From the NCBI GenBank assembly GCA_028455995.1, contig JABELC010000008.1:1239501-1303500 (forward strand): a stretch of 64,000 nt of DNA, given 5' to 3'. Shown piece by piece: positions 34,586-44,173 of this stretch (positions are counted from its first letter, which is position 1; each line of letters opens with the position of its first letter). The notes below the pieces were generated by a model that had not been told where the DNA came from, ran no database searches, and worked only from the letters and a program-made list of their open reading frames with translations. The position numbers were made by a program, and so were the translations under genes. Source of the DNA: Scleromitrula shiraiana. Its lineage: Eukaryota > Ascomycota > Leotiomycetes > Helotiales > Sclerotiniaceae.

Positions 34586-35901
34586 ACTAACGGTCAAAGT
34601 CCTCTATCTAAAGATTCTAGTTCTAAGCCAATCCATCCCATCCTCGAGCCATCATATGCATACCTACGGAAATAGGTAGTCATCGGAATATTCTAATATT
34701 TTGGTACTATTCCATAGATTTCTTGCATAGAACTAAATGTTGCATAAGTACTTCCGTAAGTTTGGGGGATTATTGGATTATTGGATTATTGGGTTATTGG
34801 GTTAGCCACGATGTTTTGATAAGAATCTTGGCGTAAGATTTCTATTCTTAAGAAAAAATGAAAAAAAAAATGAAAATGTTCATAGCGCTAGAGAGGTTGA
34901 GTCTTTACTTTAGTGGGTGAATTGAATCGTGATGGTTATTTACCTAGATAATACTCTATACTCTATACTCTATACTATATACTATATACTCTATATAGTA
35001 CATAGTAATAGTAATAATTATTATTATTAATAAGTCAAGTATCGTCCCAAAGCTGACTCGGCTGGTGTACGGTATTATATGGTATTTCTAGGGCTATGAC
35101 TTCATTTTATCTATTATGTAGGTTGATCAAAGTCAAATACCAGATTCGATTCTTGATTCATGAGGAGATTAATAACTAATAATAAGTTACCTTTATAGGG
35201 TAGGTATAAAAATCAATTTATTTCTTTATTTGATCTTAATTTATTATGAATAAAGATATTGTATTGTGGCGTCTCTTTTTTAGATATCTGAAATTCGTGG
35301 CTTGGTTGTATGTCGCATACAGTATTCTATTCTATTGCATTCTTGGTTTTGGAGAAAGAGAGAGGAAGAGAGAGAAAGAGAGAGAAAGAGGCTCAGTAAA
35401 TATTTATTATTATTACTTACATACAGAACTTGATCGGTATCGGTATCGTACAAAGGAGTGAAATAACAAATACATGAAAGGAATCCAATTCTACCATATA
35501 CGATAGATCTAGAATAATAATGCGATGAAAGAAAGTCCAGATTGTTTTCTTTATTCAAATCACATCTAGGAGATAGTGACTCACGTATATGCGATGTACC
35601 GGTATTGTTGCCTTGGTTTGTTTACCCCATATTAATATTATTATCAATCAGTCAATCTACGAATCAATCAATCCATACAGTGAATAAGAATGATCATGAT
35701 AGAAGATATAAAATAATAACTAAAAGTGTCTAGGGATTAAAAAAAGGAGAATGAAATTATTATAAAAAGAGTAAAGTGTTCTTAAATATTGAAAGGGGTT
35801 GGACGCGTTATCGATACATTTTCTTTTTTCTTCTAAATTCCAAGGAAGAAGAAGTGAGTGAGTTCAAAGTGTAGTGTTTGGACTCATTATTATTATTATT
35901 T

Positions 35902-35937
<36 letters not shown>

Positions 35938-36630
35938 CCTAGTATTATAATTTTATTACTACTGTACTACTGTACTACTATATTGCTATGGTATTATTCG
36001 TATTATTGGTATTTATTTTGGTTTCAGAAGATTTTAGAAGATTTTTTCTTATTTTTTCTTCGCGTGAATAAGAGTGAAATAAAGTAGGGGGGGGAGATCG
36101 CTGTAACTAAAATTCTAATTGGTTAAACTTTCGCGCCGCAGGATTTTAAAGTGGGTATTCATGATAATAATGGCAATAAATTACGGTGACCTTTATCCTC
36201 CATGGCAACATTCCGTTACTATAAAGATAACTTGCCTCGCTCTTTTGAAAAATTTCTGAATCTTTTTGGCGCTAGCGGTTGTTCGTAAATTGCCTTGAAC
36301 TTTTTGCGACTCCAACCACGAAACCTCGAAACCTCAAAATTCAAATCCCAACCCAACCCCTTCCCTCCCCCCCTCCCCCAAAACTTCATTAAATCCACCC
36401 ACTACACCCTTTTACCCTCAAGGGAATAAAAGATATTTATTCAATTTTATATCTCCATCTCCATTCACAGAATAATACAATATTCTACAATACCTTCCCT
36501 CGTCCTCCTCCTCTTCTTACTCTTTCTCCACAAATAAATAAAGGAAAGGGAATCAAAATAATACAGTGTCACAGATCATAGTGTCGCAGTATTAGAATAC
36601 ATTCATTTAATAATAAAAAAGAAAGAAGTC

Positions 36631-36660
36631 ATCGTCGTCGTCGTCGTCGTCGTCGTCGAT
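36631..36660. repeat. CGT trinucleotide microsatellite
   Basis: About nine CGT units, about 700 bases upstream of the TBP start. Confidence 0.9.
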
Positions 36661-37362
36661 CTTAACGGAGACAAATCGATTCGATATTTACATACAACCT
36701 TTGCGACAAAGATAATAATTCTCGACTTTGATCCTAGGTTTAGGTTTACTTTATCGCATAGAAATACGTTGTCGCCCCAAGAAAAAGGATTCAATAGGAA
36801 CAATCATAGTTTCTTAAATTCTTTATTCGACTTCTATCCATCAAACCATTCAGTGACGAGTCTGTTGTTGACTTTTTGATACTTTTGATCTTCAATAAAA
36901 AGATTCAATAGTTTCAAGTCAAACAAAATCATCACTGTCGAGCAGTAACTGTAGGGGAGACATTGACTTGTTTATCTCCCACAAACGGTACGGCTATATC
37001 TCATTCTCGATTTCAAATCAATATCAAAACAAACAAAGAACTTTTTCTCTTAATTTTCTCATTCCCTCACCTTTGATTCTTTTAAAAGATCGATTCAATT
37101 CAACTTCCTTGATTAATCAATCACTTGACCTCATATTTACCGATTTCGAGATTGCGCTTTATCGATTAACGATATCACTTCCTCGAAAGTCATAAATATT
37201 GATTCAGAATCACTTCATTTTACATCTTATCAAACATAATCATCCTATCGCATTCACTTATTCGCACATTCCATATACCCGCTCTAACAATATTTTATCT
37301 ACATATAGACCTGCTCTTCCCATCTTTCTTTAACAAATAATATTTTTGTTTGCGAAACCAAG

Positions 37363-38320
37363 ATGGATTCTATAACAACACATCCTTCGAACGCTGCTCA
37401 GGCAAAGACCTTTATCGCACCAGGTTCTCTATCATTCCCAGGTGGCGCTGGTGAACTTACTCCTCCTTCTTCCGAGGCTGAGAAGCAAAATGGTCAACGA
37501 AATGGACAAGTGAATGGTAGTCAACAGCAGGTTGCTCAAGCTCCTAATGGAAATGGGGTGACTCCCGCGACACCTGCTGCTACACCTGGTGCGACTCAAG
37601 GTGTCAGTGGTATTGTTCCTACTTTGCAGTATGTATAACCCTTGCGCCTCATTATTAATTCATGAGGCTTATCTTGCATGTAAAGAAACATCGTTGCCAC
37701 GGTTAATCTCGATTGCCGGTTGGATCTGAAGACGATCGCCCTGCATGCGAGAAATGCTGAATATAACCCAAAGGTACTTGCTGACTCTAGGCTTGCTATG
37801 TCTATTCTTATTTTTGCTAACCTACCCAGCGTTTCGCCGCTGTTATCATGCGTATCCGTGAACCAAAGACTACCGCTTTGATCTTTGCTTCAGGAAAGAT
37901 GGTTGTGACTGGTGCCAAGTCGGAAGACGATTCGAAATTAGCTTCTCGCAAATATGCTCGTATCATCCAGAAGCTTGGTTTTAATGCTAAGTTCACCGAT
38001 TTCAAGATTCAGAATATTGTTGGCTCTTGCGACATCAAGTTTCCTATCCGGTTGGAAGGTCTTGCTTCGCGCCACATGAACTTCAGCTCTTACGAACCTG
38101 AATTGTTCCCTGGTTTAATCTACCGAATGATGAAGCCTAAGATTGTGCTCTTAATCTTCGTTAGTGGTAAGATCGTTTTGACTGGTGCAAAGGTTAGAGA
38201 GGAGATCTATCAAGCCTTTGAAATGATCTACCCTGTGCTTCAAGGTATGTTACTAATTTACTACTTTATATGATAGATTGTTTGCTGACCTAGTTTTTCT
38301 TAGATTTCAAAAAGGTTTAA
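37363..38320 (+). CDS. SPT15: TATA-box-binding protein
   Basis: General transcription factor that nucleates preinitiation complexes for all three RNA polymerases. Exons 37363-37628, 37686-37773, 37830-38244 and 38304-38320 give 261 aa. A Gln/Asn/Pro-rich N-terminus of ~80 residues precedes the saddle domain, which shows both direct repeats: NIVATVNLDCRLDLKTIALH with FAAVIMRIREPKTTALIFAS, and NIVGSCDIKFPIRLEGLA with FPGLIYRMMKPKIVLLIFVS. The final exon is 17 bases and supplies only DFKKV and stop. The C-terminal domain is essentially invariant for the family. Transcription seems to come from a very long upstream spacer. Confidence 0.96.
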
Positions 38321-39313
38321 TTCCTTGGACGATTTGCATCAGCGGCTCGATCATTCACACCCTAAACATTCAAGACTCACCGTACGATGTACCAACACCT
38401 CTTCTCTTTCACTCAAACAAACTGTACAAGTATTATTTTCGATTTCACGATTTCACGAACATCTACATCAAAAGCTGCATCTGATGACTTCATTCATGAT
38501 CCAAACTTGTTTGACACTCATCATTTGCTTACAATTTTCATGTTTTGCATTGCATAGGCGTACCAGGGGGGGAAAAGAGTCAGAGAAGGGACTCTTTATA
38601 CATTTGTGCTCTTTTTAGCATGCTTGCGCGTTACTTGTCCTTCCAAAGAACATAGATTGCACAACACACACACACACACACATCACCTTTGACGGATGGC
38701 ATGGTGCGCAGGTCTTACGATGCCGTCATTAATTGCTTTTCCACAGAATAGTTAATTCTCTTTAGCGTTGGTTCTTCATTGACTAATACTGAGAGGTAAA
38801 AAAAGATCCAATGAGAGGATGGAGGTAGTAAGCGAGTTACCGAGACCGTAACTGGTCTTTGATTCTGATGGGAGGATTCAACATTAAATTGTTACCCTCG
38901 AGTTGACGCTTTTATTGGACCATTCCAAAGGTGATATACACACATCACTGGGATATGAGTCATATTTTCTCTACAGTCTATGGCGAATCTGGAGTTCTTT
39001 TCGAGTAGGGAGTTAAGTGGATTGATTCTATGAATTCACGAAGCGAACGAAAGGATGGACTACTTTTCATGATTTTTCCTAGGCGTAAAGACGTGGCTCA
39101 TATTTCGAGGTTTTGGTATTGATTGGGATTATTTCTTCTAGCTGGCTGCATGCTGCATATGCTTAGATAGAAAAATTAATCATCTCCGTATCATCTTAAC
39201 GTATATCTATCCCACCCCTTTTATATGTTCTATGTCGTGATGTGTCGTATGTTCGTCTATATCGTCCCCTCATATACAATCCCATTCCATCATATACCGT
39301 GCGGTGCCCAAAT
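38321..39313. other. Convergent 3' spacer
   Basis: About 1 kb between the TBP and FAD-oxidase 3' ends. It has a CA dinucleotide run near 38662-38682 and no gene. Confidence 0.6.
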
Positions 39314-40690
39314 TTATAATTTGCTCTTAGCCACCTCCTCTAGAACCAAACCCCTTGGGCCAGCCCGACTTCCATCTTCCGTCATGCCATCCCACACCTT
39401 CCTCGCCTTCCACCTCCACTTCTTCTCCCATTCCCCACCCTTCCCTTCCATCACATCTACGATCTTCTCTCCCAACACCGGCAAGAATTTAAACCCATGT
39501 CCGCTTCCCCCCGTTGCTAGAAACACACCCTTCATTCCCAATCCCCCCTCTTCAACTGGTGTATCACAGTATGTGATTAGGAATTCACCACTCGGTGTAT
39601 CGCTATACCAGCACAATCGTGTGTTTGTGAAGGGACGGGGTGGAAGACAGGGGAGCATGTTTTTTAACGCGGAAGCGGCTTCTAGTTGGAGGGGGAGTGG
39701 CACGGCGTTGGAGATGTTGTCGTAGGTTGTACGGGGGAGGGAGACGGTTATTTTGGAGGGCGAGGATGGGCTTGGGTGGGGATGGGGAATTGAGGTTGGG
39801 TTTGAGTAGCCGTGCGCGTGGCGGGCCACCTTGAGGATGTTGTTTCGCGGTGGGAGGACAAACCAGCCGGTACTTAGGTTTAGTATAACAGGCATGTCTT
39901 TTAGTTGATCTTGTTCTTCGTCTGTGATCTGAATGTAGAGAAGAGCTTGTCCCGATGCATGTACTTGAGAACGTAAGTCCAGGAACTTAGAACTCCAGGC
40001 TCCGGTTGCGAGGATCGTGAGATCTGCGTGGTAGGTTTTTCCATCTGCAGTTTGGGCGCCAAGAACCTGGGTTGCATCGGGGGAGAAGACAAGGGATGTG
40101 GCTTCGGCAATTATGAACGTGACGCGTCCGTTGGAAAGTCGCTCGACCTCTTTACGGAGCCATACCAAAGATGCTTCAGCATCCGCCCACCCCGATCGTC
40201 GATTTATATATCCCTTCTCTCCTGCTCCTTCTCCAGCCCAAGGTCCTAGGAAATTCTGGATTTGATCTTGACTGGGGAGTTCTTGTACCCCGTCAACATC
40301 TCCAGCTTCCCGCATGAGCTTTTGTACATTGGCGAGACTGTTTTGTACGTAACGTACTCCGTCATTCTTGTAGCTCGTATCGCATGTTAGACATAATCCG
40401 GCTTCGGAATAACGACCTTGGCCTCCTAGTTCATTGTCGCCGGTTTCACGCCAAATTTCTTGGGCGGATGCGGCGAGAGAACTGTAGAGAGGGTCGGAAT
40501 AATCGGCGCGAATTATACGAGAGGAATCGACTGAGGACGCGTCGGGAGAAGGGAAGGTAGATCGATCGAGGAGGGTTATTTTAGTGTTAGAATAGAGAGG
40601 TCGACGGAGGAGGGAGAGTGTGGTGCTGAGTGAGAAGAGAGATGTGCCTAGGAATAGGATTGAGGATGGTGGTGTATAGGAGGAGGACAT
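39314..40690 (-). CDS. Peroxisomal FAD-dependent amine/sarcosine oxidase family protein
   Basis: DAO-type flavoenzyme akin to sarcosine, pipecolate/saccharopine and fructosyl-amino-acid oxidases. Single exon, 458 aa. Seen: SSRIIRADYSDPLYSSLA near residue 60, TILATGAWSS, and GGSGHGFKFLPVLGEKIVD near the end (flavin site). The Cys in LCWYSDTPSGEF matches the residue that covalently holds FAD in monomeric sarcosine oxidase. The C-terminus is SKL, a canonical peroxisome signal. The N-terminal dinucleotide motif is abnormal: ILFLGTSLFSLS keeps only one of the three glycines of GxGxxG. I start at 40690 (MSSSYTPP); upstream in-frame bases look like leader. Exact substrate not predictable. Confidence 0.87.
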   Translation of the reverse strand: MSSSYTPPSSILFLGTSLFSLSTTLSLLRRPLYSNTKITLLDRSTFPSPDASSVDSSRIIRADYSDPLYSSLAASAQEIWRETGDNELGGQGRYSEAGLCLTCDTSYKNDGVRYVQNSLANVQKLMREAGDVDGVQELPSQDQIQNFLGPWAGEGAGEKGYINRRSGWADAEASLVWLRKEVERLSNGRVTFIIAEATSLVFSPDATQVLGAQTADGKTYHADLTILATGAWSSKFLDLRSQVHASGQALLYIQITDEEQDQLKDMPVILNLSTGWFVLPPRNNILKVARHAHGYSNPTSIPHPHPSPSSPSKITVSLPRTTYDNISNAVPLPLQLEAASALKNMLPCLPPRPFTNTRLCWYSDTPSGEFLITYCDTPVEEGGLGMKGVFLATGGSGHGFKFLPVLGEKIVDVMEGKGGEWEKKWRWKARKVWDGMTEDGSRAGPRGLVLEEVAKSKL

Positions 40691-41445
40691 GATGGGAAAG
40701 AAAGGGAAAGTGGAGAAGTGGGTGTTTATGAGTGAGTGGGTGGATGAAAGGAAATGATTCAATATAGGAAGAAGAAAGGGGAAAGGAGAAGAAGAAGAAA
40801 TTGGGATGGGTATTGAGATTGAGATTAGCTGGGGTTATAACTCCTTGCTTGGACTATAGCATAGTATAGTGGGACCTCTAGAATTCCAGAGAATAACTTT
40901 ATACCGCGTGCTGACAGTTCGAAAGCAGAGTAGGTAGAATGAGAATATATAAATTGTGAAGATATAAATAAAGAGATTCTGAGGAAGGAAAGACAGAAAG
41001 AAATAGAAGAAGACTGACTGAGATAATTGACAATTGAAATCACTTACAACATTTGATGAGTAGTTATCATACGAGGTAGAATACAGTAGATAAGTTCGTG
41101 AGATTTTAGAAGTGTGAACTTCATTGTTAGCTTGAGTTTCTAATGCCCTGTTCTAAAGTTCACTAAGCAGGAAGCTTCCCGGAGATGACCCAATGAATGG
41201 AAGTAATGTAATGTAATGCCTGAGGATTGTAAACGTTCGTGATGTTGTATCTGCATGCTAGCCTTAAAGCTGGAAACCAATCAACTTCTTTTACAGCCTT
41301 GTCTCAACTTACGCCCTTCAGAACCTTGTAACAACACTTACGCCCTTTGCCAACAATAAATCTGCAATACCTAATCTAGGTACATACAAAGTCTCCAATT
41401 ATACGCCAATGTAATAGCGCATGAGTTTAAACATTGGTTCGCAAG
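40691..41445. other. Divergent promoter region
   Basis: Spacer between the FAD-oxidase and splicing-factor starts. Purine-rich on the plus strand next to the oxidase start (pyrimidine leader on the gene strand). The phrase AACTTACGCCCTT near 41306-41318 recurs as CACTTACGCCCTT near 41335-41347. A short upstream reading frame is listed separately. Confidence 0.5.
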
Positions 41446-41456
41446 ATGAACTCTAA
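41421..41456 (+). promoter_or_regulatory. Upstream ORF overlapping the SR140-like start codon
   Basis: An ATG at 41421 opens an 11-codon frame (MSLNIGSQDEL) that ends at TAA 41454-41456. This is past the main ATG at 41446 and in another frame. If the mRNA starts upstream, ribosomes must skip it (leaky scanning), so it could limit translation. An intron removing it cannot be excluded. Confidence 0.45.
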
Positions 41457-43860
41457 GAAGATTCTCGAATTTCCAGATGTCTCGAACAAATTACAAGCTC
41501 CTACCAAAAAGTCATTGTTCGAGAGGCAGAAGGCAGATGCAGAAGCTAAACGATTGAGAGAGGAGGCTGAAACAAAAGCTGTATATGAGGACTTTGTGAA
41601 GAGCTTTGACGACGACGATGATGCCGAACCTACAATTGGAGTTGGTGGTATGGGTGGAATGGGAGGGGGGAGACATTATGGCAGAGGTGGTTTGGGCAGT
41701 GGGATGAGAGGATATGGAGAGGGTAGAGGAGGGTTTGCGTCGCGAGGAGGAATGGGGATGGGTATGGGTAGTGGACCGGGAAGTCTAGGGCCAATGCCAG
41801 GCAGTATGGGAAATCATGCGGTACCGAAGAAGAGGACATTTGATGGATTCGCACAGAGTTCTTCGCGCAGCAATGATAGAGGATTACTTGCATTTGAAGA
41901 TTACGATAACGACGTTCCGGCTCCAAAAGCTCTTAAGACGTCTGATGATGAAGATGAAAAGATGGGCGGTAGAAGAGAGGAGGAGAGGGCTGTGGCTAAA
42001 CCGACTTTGCGACTTGCCTCGTTACCTCCTGGGACTTCACCTGCTGTCATAAAAGCATTACTTCCCGGCAACTTAACTGTTGATGCAGTTAGGATTATAC
42101 CGCCTTCTGGACCGACGGGCTATACGGAAAGGAAATCTATGTCTGCGATTGTTACATTGGCTAAAGATACACCCGCAAATGATATTGATACGACTGTCAA
42201 TACATTACAGAATAAATATCTAGGTTTTGGCTATTATTTGAACCTCCACAGACATCTTTCTTCAGCTGCCATATCAAGCTCTACACAAGTGTCGACTCTA
42301 GGAGGAGCTGCCACTTCACAGCCTTTCGGCGCGAAGCCTGTAAATCCTTCTGCAGGTCGTGGAGATGCTCCATCATTTCACAGAGGAGGCTTCGCCCCTC
42401 CATCTTCATATAACTCCGCACCTCAATTAAGTCGCTCAACATTATTCGTTCCAGTCCAGCCACCGCAGGATATCCGAGAGCTAAAACTCATACATAAAAC
42501 TATCGAATCACTGCTTACGCATGGTCCGGAATTCGAAGCACTTCTTATGTCGCGTCCTTCTGTTCAACGTGAAGAAAAGTGGGCTTGGTTATGGGATTCG
42601 CGAAGTACTGGTGGTGTATGGTATCGTTGGCGATTATGGGAGGTTCTCACGGGTTCGCAATCACGTAGAGGTCAAGGCAAATATCTTCCACTGTTTGAAG
42701 GTTCTTCTGCTTGGAAACAACCAGATCAACCTTTAGCATACGAATACACAACTCGTCTCGAGGAATTTGTCTCTGAGTCTGAATACAATTCCTCGGATGA
42801 AGATGATTCGGGCGATGAAGGAGGTCGTCGTCCTCCGCCTATCGATCCTAATACCCTAACTGATGAAGGGAAAGCATATTTAAATCCTCTTGAAAAGGCT
42901 AAGCTTACACATCTTCTTTCTCGACTACCTGTTAGCACAGGAAAGCTGCGAAAAGGAGATGTAGCGCGGATTACCGCATTCGCAATATCCCATGCAGGTC
43001 GAGGAGCCGATGAAGTTGTATCCGCTATCGTTTCAAACATAGAAAAACCATTCGCTTACACTTCGGCGAATCCTGATCGTAAGAAGGAAAAGGAGAAAGA
43101 TACAAGTGGTGATGAAGATGAGGCCGGGGAAGAGGATACTAGTTCCGCATCCCTTATAGGTTTATATGTCGTATCAGATATCCTGTCAAGTAGTTCTACA
43201 AGCGGAGTTCGTCACGCATGGCGATATCGACAGTTATTCGAACAGGAGATGCGAAAAAAGAAGACATTCGAGGGCTTGGGAAGAATGGAGAGAAAGATGA
43301 AATGGGGCAGATTGAGAGCGGAGAAGTGGAAAAGAAGTGTAGGGAATGTATTGGGCTTGTGGGAAGGATGGTGTGTTTTCCCTCAGGAAAGTCAGGATGA
43401 ATTTGGTCGGGTGTTCAGAGAACCGCCTTTATTACCTGAGGAGGCGAGGGAGGCGGAGGAGAAAGCGAAGGAGGTCCAGAATAGGGAGAAGAGTAAATGG
43501 AAGGCTGTGGAGGTTGCTCCTGCTACTTTGCACGTTGATCCTGAGGTGCAGATGGGCGAGGAAGAGAATCTAGATGGTGAACCAATGGTAGAAGATGATG
43601 AAGATGTGGATGGTGTACCGATGGAAGAGGACGACGATGACGATTTAGATGGTGAACCTATGGCAGCAGAGAGTGAAGGTGATGAGGGAGATACAAATCG
43701 TGAACCAATGCAGGAAAATGAGGATGATTATGAACCGCCTCCTGTGGATTCTACACCTGCTAAAAAAGAAGAAGATAATATACCCGCGGATGAAAAACCG
43801 CAACGGAGGATGAGACCTAAGGCTGTGGATATGTTTGCGGATTCTGATGATGAGGAATAG
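41446..43860 (+). CDS. U2 snRNP-associated SURP protein (SR140/U2SURP-like)
   Basis: Predicted splicing factor bound to U2 snRNP. Single exon, 804 aa. Conserved N-terminus (KKILEFPDVSNKLQAPTKKSLFERQKADAE), a Gly/Met-rich stretch (~65-125), and an RRM-like region (~185-275: LRLASLPPGTSPAVIKALLP). A SURP-like segment follows (ELKLIHKTIESLLTHGPEFEALLM) and continues through KWAWLWDSRSTGGVWYRWRLWE, typical of SR140. A CID domain covers ~480-650 (HLLSRLPVSTGKLRKGDVAR). The C-terminus is an acidic tail with four DGEPM-type repeats. Domain order fits SR140 well. Start chosen at the first ATG in frame. Confidence 0.88.
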   Translation: MNSKKILEFPDVSNKLQAPTKKSLFERQKADAEAKRLREEAETKAVYEDFVKSFDDDDDAEPTIGVGGMGGMGGGRHYGRGGLGSGMRGYGEGRGGFASRGGMGMGMGSGPGSLGPMPGSMGNHAVPKKRTFDGFAQSSSRSNDRGLLAFEDYDNDVPAPKALKTSDDEDEKMGGRREEERAVAKPTLRLASLPPGTSPAVIKALLPGNLTVDAVRIIPPSGPTGYTERKSMSAIVTLAKDTPANDIDTTVNTLQNKYLGFGYYLNLHRHLSSAAISSSTQVSTLGGAATSQPFGAKPVNPSAGRGDAPSFHRGGFAPPSSYNSAPQLSRSTLFVPVQPPQDIRELKLIHKTIESLLTHGPEFEALLMSRPSVQREEKWAWLWDSRSTGGVWYRWRLWEVLTGSQSRRGQGKYLPLFEGSSAWKQPDQPLAYEYTTRLEEFVSESEYNSSDEDDSGDEGGRRPPPIDPNTLTDEGKAYLNPLEKAKLTHLLSRLPVSTGKLRKGDVARITAFAISHAGRGADEVVSAIVSNIEKPFAYTSANPDRKKEKEKDTSGDEDEAGEEDTSSASLIGLYVVSDILSSSSTSGVRHAWRYRQLFEQEMRKKKTFEGLGRMERKMKWGRLRAEKWKRSVGNVLGLWEGWCVFPQESQDEFGRVFREPPLLPEEAREAEEKAKEVQNREKSKWKAVEVAPATLHVDPEVQMGEEENLDGEPMVEDDEDVDGVPMEEDDDDDLDGEPMAAESEGDEGDTNREPMQENEDDYEPPPVDSTPAKKEEDNIPADEKPQRRMRPKAVDMFADSDDEE

Positions 43861-44173
43861 GTTTATAATAAATATTATTGGGATATTGAGCACGATAAAT
43901 CTTAATATTTTGATGTCTTCTAGCATATGTTCAATGATATATGAAAATTTCCGACCTTTGTCCACGAACCGAGATGCCGTTTCTATCGATTCTCTTCAAA
44001 TCAATCCTAAAAGTGATACATCCCAGTAGCCTCTTCAACGCCCAGATTAAACCCCACCGATATCCCCATAGTATAAAGACCAATATCATACATCCTAAAC
44101 CTCCTAACCTAATATTAAAGATTACCCTTCCTACTTCTCCTCCACATACACCCTCCCCCCCTAGCAAGCATAT
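43861..44173. other. Convergent 3' spacer
   Basis: Short AT-rich spacer turning C-rich toward the patatin gene end. No feature seen. Confidence 0.6.

Larger units (their letters stand above)
29321..37362. other. 8-kb gene-free, microsatellite-rich region
   Basis: No open frame here shows protein-like composition, and I found no tRNA or rRNA. The region is a patchwork of short tandem repeats: TATAAG-type (31785-31891), CCAT (31966-31984), ACTTTATTT (32620-32670), poly-T (33298-33323), GGTAAAT (33640-33667), CCTT-type (33690-33736), a TTATGACC array (34497-34585), CTATACT (34955-34995), GAGAGAAA (35353-35395), CGT (36631-36660). The last kilobase is a pyrimidine-rich leader for the TBP gene. 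Confidence 0.65.
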
